From NCBI GenBank assembly GCA_031291115.1, contig JARLJQ010000010.1, positions 1-64,000 of the forward strand: a stretch of 64,000 bases of DNA, written 5' to 3'. The position numbers were made by a program, and so were the translations under genes. The notes under the pieces are model-generated. The model was not told where the DNA came from, ran no database searches, and saw only the letters and a program-made list of their open reading frames with translations. This document shows positions 55,927-64,000 of the stretch, in pieces. The DNA is from Legionella sp. GTDB taxonomy: Bacteria; Pseudomonadota; Gammaproteobacteria; Legionellales; Legionellaceae. Numbering within the stretch: position 1 is the first letter of the stretch; every line of letters begins with the position of its first letter.

Positions 55927-56988
55927 ATGAAGCAACCGGAAACAAGTCTTAGTTATGATGATGGAGTAGATTTACGGGCTTTAATTCCGGTGCTGTGGCA
56001 GCAAAAATGGTTTATTTTGTTCTCAACACTTCTATGCACTTTAGTTGGTTTTGTATTTATTTGGTTAGCTAAACCTGTGTATGTAGCTAAAGCTTATATT
56101 TATCCCCCAACTGTGGGTGATATTGCCGCATTTAACTATGGCAAATCAGTTAAAAAAAGTGAGTTCATAAAAGTATTTACAGTAAATGATATCTACGGAA
56201 TCTTTACTCATAATTTATTTTCCCAAGCTATGAAACAACTATTTTTTAATGAGCATGTATTACCTTTTTTGCCAGAAAAGAAGAGGAAAAAACTATCTTA
56301 TAGTACTTTGCGTGGTCAATTTGAGTCTCAGTTGACAATACAACAAGAACTCCCATTAGCGGCTGCAAAATATACAATAGCGATAAAAAATAACGTCTCA
56401 TCAACTGCGGCAGAATGGGTTAAGTTATATATTTCTCTAGTTAATGAGCGTACTGTAAGTGATGTACTGCAAATAATAAAAAGGCAAAATAATAGTATTG
56501 TTAATGACTTGAAATTTAAAATAGCGCTTACAAGAAAAGTAGCACAAAAACGCCGCCAAGATCAATTAATCCAATTACAAGAAGATTACAATATTGCGAA
56601 TGCTATTGGTTTAAAAGATCCTTTTTTTTCCCAGGAAAGAGGTTACTCATTACAAGCAAACAGCTCAGTTCCAAGGTATCTTAGTGGCACGAAAGCATTA
56701 AAAACACAGATAAATATTCTTAATGGTCGTAAATCTGACGACCCTTTTTCTGCAGAGTTGAGGGATGCTCAACAGGAACTTGTTTTTTATAAAAATATAA
56801 ATATTAATACACAGAACGCCGCTGTATTTCGATTAGATGGTAGTGTGAAAATATCAGATCGACTGGTATCATCTAAGCAGAGAGTGATTATGGTTGCTTC
56901 TATAATGCTTGGCTTATTATTGGGAGTATCTTTAGTAATTATACGTAATTTTTTGTTTCCTCTTAATCGCACTGATAAGATAAGATGA
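55927..56988 (+). CDS. wzz: Wzz-type polysaccharide chain-length determinant
   Basis: A 353-residue inner-membrane protein. 'DLRALIPVLWQQKWFI' precedes the first helix (about 27-47); a large periplasmic coiled-coil segment (about 55-320) and a second helix (about 320-342) follow. This two-helix layout with 'KPVYVAKAYIYPP' after TM1 is the Wzz/PCP-1 pattern. Controls O-antigen length. Much more AT-rich than tex and glmS upstream. Confidence 0.8.
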   Translation: MKQPETSLSYDDGVDLRALIPVLWQQKWFILFSTLLCTLVGFVFIWLAKPVYVAKAYIYPPTVGDIAAFNYGKSVKKSEFIKVFTVNDIYGIFTHNLFSQAMKQLFFNEHVLPFLPEKKRKKLSYSTLRGQFESQLTIQQELPLAAAKYTIAIKNNVSSTAAEWVKLYISLVNERTVSDVLQIIKRQNNSIVNDLKFKIALTRKVAQKRRQDQLIQLQEDYNIANAIGLKDPFFSQERGYSLQANSSVPRYLSGTKALKTQINILNGRKSDDPFSAELRDAQQELVFYKNININTQNAAVFRLDGSVKISDRLVSSKQRVIMVASIMLGLLLGVSLVIIRNFLFPLNRTDKIR

Positions 56989-56997
56989 GATGATTTA

Positions 56998-58473
56998 ATG
57001 CTTTTTTATTCATTCTCATTTCTTTTTATTTTCTTTCCTATTACGCTAGTCGGTGCTTTTTATACAAAGAAAAATAAACCATTGTATTTGGGGTGGTTGA
57101 TTATTCTTTCATTTGTTTTTTATGTAATTTGGAGATTTGTAGATATTTATCTATTTGCATTTTCAATTTTGATAAATTATTTTTTAGGGAAGAAAGTATA
57201 TAAAGAAAAAAATAAAATATATCTTTTTTTTGGCGTTTCCATTAATTTAGGCTTATTGCTTTGGTTTAAATACGCTTATTTTATAAACGGCCTATCTATT
57301 TCAATATTTGATTATGGGTTTGTTTTACCTAAACTTGTTTTACCTTTGGCAATCTCCTTTTACACTTTTGAGCAAATTTCGTATCTTGTAGATAATTATA
57401 AGGGATTGATGATCAAACACAATTTTTTAGAGTATCTATTTTTAATTAGTTTTTTTCCAAGGCTCATTGCTGGACCAATAATTCAACCTAAATATATGTT
57501 AAGTCAATTAAAGCAAGATATTGTATTAAGTTATGAGAATGTTGCTATGGGACTGTCTATTTTTGTGATAGGCCTATTTAAAAAAGTAGCTATTGCTGAT
57601 TATTTTGCTTCTTTTGCAGATAAATCGTTTGTTCTTTGCAATAGTAATTCCTATTATCCAGGCTTTATAGAATCTTGGAGTTCAAGTTTAGCATATACAT
57701 TTCAAATATATTTTGATTTTTCTGGTTATTCTGATATGGCTGTAGGACTGGCTCTAATTCTGGGGATTAAACTGCCATTGAATTTTAATTCACCATATAA
57801 GAGTAAGTCAATTATAGAGTTTTGGCGGAGATGGCATATTTCTTTGTCGAGTTTTTTAAGAGATTATTTATATGTTCCATTAGGAGGAAATCAAAAGGGA
57901 GAGTTACGCAAGTATGCTAATTTGCTAATTGTAATGCTTTTAGGCGGCATATGGCATGGTGCTAATTTAACTTTTCTTTTTTGGGGATTAATTCATGGTG
58001 TATATTTAATTATAAATAATATTTGGAGTTATTTTCAGAAAAAAAATCAATTGAAATTTACATCTTATTATTACCAGCTGTTTTGTTGGATGATTACCTT
58101 TTGTTGTGTGATCATAAGTTGGGTTTATTTTCGTAGCGAGAGTATTGCTGTTGCTAATAAGATTGTTTTAGGAATGTTCGGTATGAATAATAGCGCCCTA
58201 ACTCATCCTATCAATTTTTCATATGATTTTTACCTTATATCAATAATTACATTGTTTTGTTGTTGTTTTTCACCCAATACTTTAAATTGGGTGAAATACC
58301 CCTTTCTCACAAAAGAACAAGGACTAAACGCTGCATTTTCAATTAGTAATAATGTAATTTGCTGGAAACCCAATTTGATTCATGCTTTTTTTATTACAGC
58401 ATTATTCTTTTATAGTTTATTATTGCTATTTCCTACCGATTCTCAGCCACCATTTATTTATTTTAATTTTTAA
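56998..58473 (+). CDS. MBOAT-family O-acyltransferase (AlgI/DltB-like)
   Basis: A 491-residue protein with about 11 membrane helices. Family marks: 'FFPRLIAGPIIQPKYM', 'YFDFSGYSDMAVGLALILGI', 'EFWRRWHISLSSFLRDYLYVPLGG' and the catalytic-histidine motif 'GGIWHGANLTFLFWG'. Moves acyl (usually acetyl) groups across the membrane for polysaccharide modification. Starts 9 bases after wzz and is followed after 1 base by an SGNH partner. Very AT-rich. Confidence 0.93.
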   Translation: MLFYSFSFLFIFFPITLVGAFYTKKNKPLYLGWLIILSFVFYVIWRFVDIYLFAFSILINYFLGKKVYKEKNKIYLFFGVSINLGLLLWFKYAYFINGLSISIFDYGFVLPKLVLPLAISFYTFEQISYLVDNYKGLMIKHNFLEYLFLISFFPRLIAGPIIQPKYMLSQLKQDIVLSYENVAMGLSIFVIGLFKKVAIADYFASFADKSFVLCNSNSYYPGFIESWSSSLAYTFQIYFDFSGYSDMAVGLALILGIKLPLNFNSPYKSKSIIEFWRRWHISLSSFLRDYLYVPLGGNQKGELRKYANLLIVMLLGGIWHGANLTFLFWGLIHGVYLIINNIWSYFQKKNQLKFTSYYYQLFCWMITFCCVIISWVYFRSESIAVANKIVLGMFGMNNSALTHPINFSYDFYLISIITLFCCCFSPNTLNWVKYPFLTKEQGLNAAFSISNNVICWKPNLIHAFFITALFFYSLLLLFPTDSQPPFIYFNF

Positions 58474-58474
58474 T

Positions 58475-59494
58475 ATGAATATTTATAAAAAATACCTATA
58501 TAAAATAATCTTTTTCTTTTTTTTGTTTATCTCAATTATTGCTTCTATTTTCATTATTAACACTAGATACATTCCTAATTATCCTGTTGTCCGATATCCA
58601 TTTGAATATTTAAAAATTAAAAAAGAACTTCCAAAACTCAAACAACATAATAAAATAATTGTATTGTCTGGGTCTAATGCATTTTATGGGTTTAGAACAG
58701 AACTATTTGAAAAATATACTGGTCGACCTACTATAAACATGGCAATACAAGGAAGTTTAGGGATAAGTTTTATGCTTTATTATATAAAACCTGTTCTCCA
58801 AAGAGGTGATATTTTAATTCTTCCTATTGAATACGGTGTATTATTATCCAATAATAATCATAATTACATCTCTGCTCATGTTTCTTACGCCTTTGGTTTG
58901 GACTACTTTAAAACAATACCTCTTAGTGAACGAATAGAGTATTTAAGAGCTTTAAAAAGCAATTACTTTAATGACTCTTTAAAAAGAAGAGTAATAGGAG
59001 CCCCTTCTTTCCCGTTATTGCATCTAGAGCGATGTGTTAATTCTAATGGAGATATGATTTGCAATGAAAGCACGGAAGAAAGCAAAGTGGGTTTACACAA
59101 GTTATTAATTAATCAAGGCCCCCAAGACAGATTATTCATTAATCCAGACAATGAAGAATTACCCGATTATGCTTCATTAAAAATTGTATCTAATTTTTTA
59201 TCTTGGGCTAAGGATAATGGAGTTACTGTAGTCGGAACTTATCCCAATAGCGTCGATTTTCTCATAAAAGATAAAGCATTAGTTAAAAAGATTAAGAGTT
59301 GGTATTTAAATCACGGTCAGATTTTTATTGGTGAGTCTTCAGAATCGTTTTTTCAAGAAAATATGATGTACGATACTATATATCACTTAAATGCAGAGGG
59401 GGCAGAGCTCAGAACACGACTTTTTTCACAAAGATTTTGTAAAGAAACAAATTATTGTAAAAGACACACTATATCTCGTGCAGCCACCATCTGA
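58475..59494 (+). CDS. Membrane-anchored SGNH-type acyltransferase partner
   Basis: A 339-residue protein with an N-terminal anchor helix (about 8-29) and an extracytoplasmic SGNH-like domain: 'VLSGSNAFYGF' (block I Ser), 'NMAIQGSLG' (Gly/Asn block) and 'YDTIYHLNAEG' (Asp...His). Resembles the DltD/AlgX-type proteins that accept acyl groups from an MBOAT partner. The frame is open from 58382, but that part overlaps the MBOAT gene; the ATG at 58475 follows its stop directly. Confidence 0.7.
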   Translation: MNIYKKYLYKIIFFFFLFISIIASIFIINTRYIPNYPVVRYPFEYLKIKKELPKLKQHNKIIVLSGSNAFYGFRTELFEKYTGRPTINMAIQGSLGISFMLYYIKPVLQRGDILILPIEYGVLLSNNNHNYISAHVSYAFGLDYFKTIPLSERIEYLRALKSNYFNDSLKRRVIGAPSFPLLHLERCVNSNGDMICNESTEESKVGLHKLLINQGPQDRLFINPDNEELPDYASLKIVSNFLSWAKDNGVTVVGTYPNSVDFLIKDKALVKKIKSWYLNHGQIFIGESSESFFQENMMYDTIYHLNAEGAELRTRLFSQRFCKETNYCKRHTISRAATI

Positions 59495-59519
59495 AATTTT
59501 ATGTATGCGATACAGACGC

Positions 59520-60734
59520 TTATGGTACTACCATTGTGTTACATTCTTCAATTAAAGATAAAATATCCTTTCCCATTTGTTGCATAATTTTGGGGCGAGA
59601 ATATTTTTCTATAAATGAAGAGCGTATTGTTGTAGCGATGATTAACTTGTTCAATGCTTCTTCTGCGCCAATACTGTCTCCAGGAGCAAAAACCTCTGCA
59701 TTGGATATTTCTGTTTTAATAAATTCAGCAGGATATCCGGCAACACCAGCCCAAATAGGTTTACCAAGAGCCGCATACTCAAACAGCTTTGATGGAAGTA
59801 CTTTCTTGAACGCCTCGTGATTATTCAAATGTAAGAATAGAATATCTGCTTCGTTGTAAGTCTCAATTAAGGACGCTCGTTTCACTGGAGGTAACAGTTC
59901 AACATTAGCACATTCAAATGTGCTCAGCGCTTTTTTAAGTTTATTTAATTTGCCACCATCGCCTAATATTTTAAAATGCACCCGGCCCTCTAATTGTTTG
60001 GCAAGCGTGGGAATAATGAGATGTAAACCTTGCCCTTCACCAATGTTTCCTGCGTAAACAGCAGTTAATGGTATTCGTGTTTTTAAATCAGAAGGTTGCT
60101 GCTCTTTTGCTGCATTTATAAATTCATTATCAATGCCATTTGTAAAAAAGCTTAAGGGTTTATCCGGGCATTTTTTAGTAAAATAAGGTTTGAATCCTAA
60201 AGAAACTAAATTGACATGTGATGCTTGTTTATAAGTCCATCTTTCAACGCATGAAAAGATCGGCTTGAGAATGAACGATAGTTTTTTCGATAATATATCG
60301 CCGATAGTATCTACAAAAATATCCCTGATATCCAAATATAATTTAGCTTGTTTTTTTCTTGCAATCCAGGCTCCTAATGTCGCCGTCATTAATCGTGAGG
60401 AGGTAGCAAAAACCAAAGTGTACTCTTCAGATTGAACCATTGTTCTTACTTCTTTGGCGAAATGTAAGAACACTTTAGCCTGATCCATCATGCCACTGTA
60501 ATGTTTGGGTAAGGCTATCCGTCGAATTCGTACACTATCTTGCTTTTCGTATTCTTCGGCGTTCATTGCAAATGATGAATACCTGTTAGGTAACGTTGAT
60601 ATAACGTCTATTTCTATATTATCACCAGCGTATTGTTTTAATTGCTCTACTAATGCGGTACAACGAAAAGAGCCAGCACAAAGATCAGGCTGATAATAAA
60701 AAGATAAGATCAAAATTTTCAAATGGGCTACCAT
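59520..60734 (-). CDS. Family 4 glycosyltransferase (WcaI-like)
   Basis: A 404-residue GT-B enzyme. N-terminal 'ILILSFYYQPDLCAGSFRCTALVEQL' is typical of WcaI-type transferases. The C-terminal half has 'VYAGNIGEGQGLHLIIP' and the donor-site 'FEYAALGKPIWAGVAGYPAEFI' with its E-x7-E-like acidic pair. Overlaps the heparinase-like gene by 7 bases and runs against the MBOAT/SGNH genes, so the two clusters are convergent with only 25 bases between stops. Confidence 0.85.
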   Translation of the reverse strand: MVAHLKILILSFYYQPDLCAGSFRCTALVEQLKQYAGDNIEIDVISTLPNRYSSFAMNAEEYEKQDSVRIRRIALPKHYSGMMDQAKVFLHFAKEVRTMVQSEEYTLVFATSSRLMTATLGAWIARKKQAKLYLDIRDIFVDTIGDILSKKLSFILKPIFSCVERWTYKQASHVNLVSLGFKPYFTKKCPDKPLSFFTNGIDNEFINAAKEQQPSDLKTRIPLTAVYAGNIGEGQGLHLIIPTLAKQLEGRVHFKILGDGGKLNKLKKALSTFECANVELLPPVKRASLIETYNEADILFLHLNNHEAFKKVLPSKLFEYAALGKPIWAGVAGYPAEFIKTEISNAEVFAPGDSIGAEEALNKLIIATTIRSSFIEKYSRPKIMQQMGKDILSLIEECNTMVVP

Positions 60735-62386
60735 CCTAGTTCAATTAGAGATTTATTGTTACTTATTTGTATAACCAGACAGCTGTTTTTTATTTTCACA
60801 CCAAATTCAGGATACCAAAATGTATCTTCAATTTTTATCTGACAATTACCAGTTAGTTTAATATAAACTTTTTGACCGCCAAGTAAAACACAATGAACTA
60901 AATGAGGTGTTTCAATTTGTAATTGGACATCAGGATGAAAATATAATCTTGAAATAGCTACATCATATGCGCCACTGATGGAATCCTTCAGAATCAGTTT
61001 TTTGTGCGTAAAGCACCATTCTCTTTTATGGATATTGCGTCCAGCAAGGCGCTTGTATCCATTATGTGAGGCGGCAATTAAAATGGTTTTATCATCTGCT
61101 TCTACAATTCGGTTTTTAGGATAAGCTCTCCGCGCTACTCTAAAGCCTGCCCAGATTTCTGAGGAGTTTTCCTCATTGATGCTCACGGTGTTATGTGCTC
61201 GAGTACTTCGTTCATAGTGACGTTGTGAGTCTTCACCGTATTGCGACGTGCCTGAGTTAACTAGGAAGCGCTGATTATATAAACTCAATTCAAAACTTAA
61301 AGTATCGGCATGCGCATGGCCTGGTTGGTAGTTTGGGCCAACAGGAGCTATATCAATCAGGGCTTTGCATCCTTCTTCTAAATAGACGGCACAATAACCA
61401 CTATAGGATAACCAGTCGCAAGCAAATTGCTTTTCTATTTGCTGAGGTATAGGGATATTGAGTTGTGTTGCGTAGTGTTCCAGATGGTTTATTTCAGGAG
61501 CTATTCCAAATGCTGCATCATTAAAAAAAGATATTTTGTTATCGGGATGCAACATGGAGTAGAGCCATTTTAATCCCTGAGCAATAACCTCCTGCCATGC
61601 TTCTTGCCTTTTTTGCAATTCCGGTAAACCGGAGCGTTGAGCCAGATTAACCAAATCGCAAAGATCCCATAGCAATATCCCATGATACATAGGAGATAAT
61701 TCAAAGTGTCCACCATCTTGAAGAAATTGCTCTTTAATTTCATTATCAAGAATTTGTAGCCCTTTTTTAAGCCAAACCTCCGCACGTGGCTCATCTAAAA
61801 AAGTCCCGATGAAAATCAATGCCTTTGCATTAGCAAATAGATGATTACCTAAGATGTGATATTCCAGTTGCTTAAATAAGGCCTCTGCCTGTGTAGCCAA
61901 ACTGACCAGATAATGTGTTTTTATTAAATGGGGATGGCGTGAAAACCAGGTAACTAAATTAACTAATCGTAAAGAAAGTGGGTAAGGTTCCCATCCACAT
62001 CCTTGCATTACTGCATTTTCATCAATCCATTTATTGATTAAATGATTCAGCTCTGTTTGCCGTTTATTTGCGTTAATTACATTAAGCTCATTAAAATAAT
62101 GTAAATTATATAACCATAATCTAGATTGTTTTGTATTACTCCAGTCGTCGGGAGTTACAAGACAACCTTGTTCAGACAAAAAAGTAAATTGCCCTGCTTC
62201 ATTGATATTGGAAGAAAAACACAAAGGAGCATTCCATTGTTTCTTCCATAATCTTGGTTTTGGATTAGCATTCGTATAGTCTGTTCTAGAACACTTGTAA
62301 AAATAATAAAAAATTCTATAAGCAATCTGTTTTGCTTTTAGATGTCTTCCTGTATGGAATAATAATGCTAATCCGTTTACATTCAT
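60728..62386 (-). CDS. Heparinase II/III-family protein
   Basis: A 552-residue two-domain polysaccharide-lyase-like protein. N-terminal alpha-toroid (about 40-300); C-terminal heparinase II/III beta domain with 'GHAHADTLSFELSLYNQRFLVNSGTSQYG' and 'RSTRAHNTVSINEENSSEIW'. Members inside O-antigen and capsule loci are thought to trim or help make acidic polysaccharide. No signal peptide is evident. The longest frame starts at 62443; ATG 62386 fits family alignments better. Confidence 0.85.
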   Translation of the reverse strand: MNVNGLALLFHTGRHLKAKQIAYRIFYYFYKCSRTDYTNANPKPRLWKKQWNAPLCFSSNINEAGQFTFLSEQGCLVTPDDWSNTKQSRLWLYNLHYFNELNVINANKRQTELNHLINKWIDENAVMQGCGWEPYPLSLRLVNLVTWFSRHPHLIKTHYLVSLATQAEALFKQLEYHILGNHLFANAKALIFIGTFLDEPRAEVWLKKGLQILDNEIKEQFLQDGGHFELSPMYHGILLWDLCDLVNLAQRSGLPELQKRQEAWQEVIAQGLKWLYSMLHPDNKISFFNDAAFGIAPEINHLEHYATQLNIPIPQQIEKQFACDWLSYSGYCAVYLEEGCKALIDIAPVGPNYQPGHAHADTLSFELSLYNQRFLVNSGTSQYGEDSQRHYERSTRAHNTVSINEENSSEIWAGFRVARRAYPKNRIVEADDKTILIAASHNGYKRLAGRNIHKREWCFTHKKLILKDSISGAYDVAISRLYFHPDVQLQIETPHLVHCVLLGGQKVYIKLTGNCQIKIEDTFWYPEFGVKIKNSCLVIQISNNKSLIELGW

Positions 62387-62497
62387 TTTAAACCTAATTT
62401 TTATTCTCTGTGAGGGAGGTAGAGCACGCGTATTCAATATCATAAAAAAATAAGCGGTATTGTAGCATTTATATGAGGTCAGTTCATCTACGCTAGA

Positions 62498-62544
62498 GGC
62501 TAAAAATAGGACTTTTTCGTATCAAATAAAAGTACTTTTTAGCC
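62498..62544. other. A/T-rich hairpin between divergent polysaccharide genes
   Basis: GGCTAAAAA at the left pairs with TTTTTAGCC at the right, and inner ACTTTT/AAAAGT blocks extend the stem. It lies in the 290-base divergent region between the heparinase-like gene and wecC. Possibly a regulatory dyad; otherwise this gap shows nothing recognisable. Confidence 0.4.
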
Positions 62545-62674
62545 ATGATTTGCTTTTTTTTAACGACATTGATAGCCAAATCTGGATATTTAAATCATTC
62601 TTTGACAAAGCAATCCTTGATGAATTAGTATTCTTTGTAAAATCATTGTATGTATAAAGGATTTAAATATTATT

Positions 62675-63967
62675 ATGCTCGAGTCAAGGCGCGATTTAAA
62701 GCCATTTCTCAAGATTTCAGTGATAGGTCTTGGGTATATCGGTTTACCAACAGCCGCGTTGTTTGCCTCTAGAAAGCAGACTGTAGTTGGTGTGGATATT
62801 TGTTCTAAAACAGTTGATATTATCAATCGCGGTGAAATTCATATTGTAGAGCCTGAATTAGACGAACTGGTTCGTTCGGTAGTATCCGAAGGATATTTAC
62901 GAGCAGCTATAAAACCCGAACCTGCAGACGTTTTTTTGATCGCTGTGCCGACACCATTTAAAGAAAATCATCAACCTAATCTCGATTACATAGAAGCAGC
63001 TGTTCGGTCAATTGCGCCTGTTTTAAAGCAAGGGGATTTGCTTATTCTAGAATCGACGTCTCCAGTGGGCACTACAGAAAAAATGGTGCAGTGGCTAGTC
63101 CAAATGCGTCCTGATCTGACGTTCCCTCAAAGCCATGGAGAACACTCCGACATAGGAATTGCGTATTGTCCTGAGCGCGTGTTGCCTGGACGTATATTGC
63201 ATGAATTGGTAAAAAATGATCGTGTTATTGGTGGTATCACACCTCACTGTGCAGAGAAAGCGGTCGCGTTCTATAAATTGTTTGTTGAAGGTGATTGCCT
63301 TGTTACCCATGCGCGTACCGCAGAAATGTGCAAATTGGTTGAAAACAGTTTTCGTGATGTAAACATTGCTTTTGCAAATGAGTTATCGATGCTTTGCGAC
63401 TCCCTTGATATTAATGTTTGGGAATTAATTCAACTTGCGAATCGTCATCCTCGAGTTGAAATTCTTCAACCTGGTCCAGGTGTTGGTGGCCATTGCATCG
63501 CAGTTGATCCCTGGTTTATCATCAATAGCACGCCGGAATTGGCGCGATTAATTAGTTCTGCTCGTTTTGTGAATGACAGCAAGCCACTTTGGGTTATAGA
63601 GCAAATCAAATCTGAATTGGCTGATTTTCTTCAACAGCACCCAGAAAAAACAGAAAAAGATGTAACGATCGCGTGTTTCGGTTTAAGTTTTAAAGCAGAT
63701 ATTGATGATTTGCGAGAAAGTCCGGCATTAGAGATTACAAAGCAAATTGCCTTATCACATCCAGGCCCCATTTTAGCAATTGAACCTAATATTGAAGAGC
63801 TTCCTATTGAGTTAAGAAAAATTGCGGAATTGAGTTCGATGGAGAACGCTTTTGCGGAAGCCGATATTATACTGATACTGGTTGATCACAGGGAATTTAA
63901 ACAAAGAGTGGATGATTTTTATAAGACGCCCAGGGTTATTGATACTCGTGGACTTTTGTCAGCATGA
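62675..63967 (+). CDS. wecC: UDP-N-acetyl-D-mannosamine dehydrogenase
   Basis: A 430-residue NAD-dependent nucleotide-sugar dehydrogenase. 'SVIGLGYIGLPTAALFASRKQTVVGVDI' is the nucleotide fold, 'NRGEIHIVEPELDELV' is typical of WecC, 'AVPTPF' and 'ESTSPVGTTEKM' follow, and the catalytic cysteine is in 'GPGVGGHCIAVDPWF'. Makes UDP-ManNAcA. The epimerase WecB is not in the window; it may lie to the right. Confidence 0.93.
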   Translation: MLESRRDLKPFLKISVIGLGYIGLPTAALFASRKQTVVGVDICSKTVDIINRGEIHIVEPELDELVRSVVSEGYLRAAIKPEPADVFLIAVPTPFKENHQPNLDYIEAAVRSIAPVLKQGDLLILESTSPVGTTEKMVQWLVQMRPDLTFPQSHGEHSDIGIAYCPERVLPGRILHELVKNDRVIGGITPHCAEKAVAFYKLFVEGDCLVTHARTAEMCKLVENSFRDVNIAFANELSMLCDSLDINVWELIQLANRHPRVEILQPGPGVGGHCIAVDPWFIINSTPELARLISSARFVNDSKPLWVIEQIKSELADFLQQHPEKTEKDVTIACFGLSFKADIDDLRESPALEITKQIALSHPGPILAIEPNIEELPIELRKIAELSSMENAFAEADIILILVDHREFKQRVDDFYKTPRVIDTRGLLSA

Positions 63968-63991
63968 CACTTATTTTGATAGGATTTTTGA

Positions 63992-64000
63992 ATGTTTAAC
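63992..64000 (+). CDS. Possible next gene, first three codons
   Basis: ATG at 63992, 25 bases after wecC, preceded by AGGA at about ten bases. Only M-F-N is visible before the window ends, so the product cannot be named. Confidence 0.3.

Overview
The window looks like a chromosomal segment of a Legionella species other than typical L. pneumophila. The DNA is AT-rich. It carries the Legionella type II secreted proteins PlaC (GDSL acyltransferase/lipase) and SrnA (RNase T2), Legionella-type housekeeping genes (bat/moxR operon, ptsP-rppH, metG, glmS, tex, guaC, phoH), several lineage-specific proteins that resemble Dot/Icm effectors, and the edge of a surface-polysaccharide locus. No rRNA, tRNA or CRISPR array was seen.

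Layout. 1-581: edge of an IS3-type element and non-coding DNA. 582-7415 (minus): moxR-DUF58-DUF4381-vWA-vWA/TPR-batD operon, almost all joined by stop/start overlaps. 7643-11565: HEPN-like protein, tRNA-dihydrouridine synthase, a candidate OTU-type cysteine protease, and a pteridine reductase. 11606-15790: MidA-like methyltransferase, a PTPS-III-type pterin enzyme, PriA and a thioesterase, tightly coupled. 15907-21104 (minus): thyA, lgt, TauE/SafE permease, ptsP, rppH. 21286-29509: ansA, repeat protein, glmU, VUT-like membrane protein, corA, and a large membrane protein flanked by two copies of a palindromic element. 29534-32451 (minus): nth, rnfB-like ferredoxin, metG. 32617-43208: small membrane protein with an acidic tail, manC, a 657-aa membrane/coiled-coil protein, srnA, a lipoprotein, and two paralogous low-complexity proteins (39524 and 42288) that share a 19-bp upstream box. 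43215-47548 (minus): guaC, phoH, bcp, smpB, trhO. 47757-55599: plaC, glmS, tex, yciA-like thioesterase and an unknown protein. 55631-64000: small ORF, wzz, MBOAT O-acyltransferase plus SGNH partner, GT4 glycosyltransferase, heparinase-like protein and wecC, which together look like one end of an O-antigen or capsule locus.

Dispersed palindromes are prominent. There are four copies of an ~84-bp element (one inverted), two of a 20-bp-arm MITE-like element and two of a ~140-bp element. In-frame tandem repeats (15, 21, 36, 39 and 42 bp) occur in three genes. The most interesting observations are the paralogous repeat-protein pair with its conserved box, the OTU-like protein, and the PTPS-III/pteridine reductase neighbourhood. 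Functional names rest on motifs read by eye; effector status is inference throughout.
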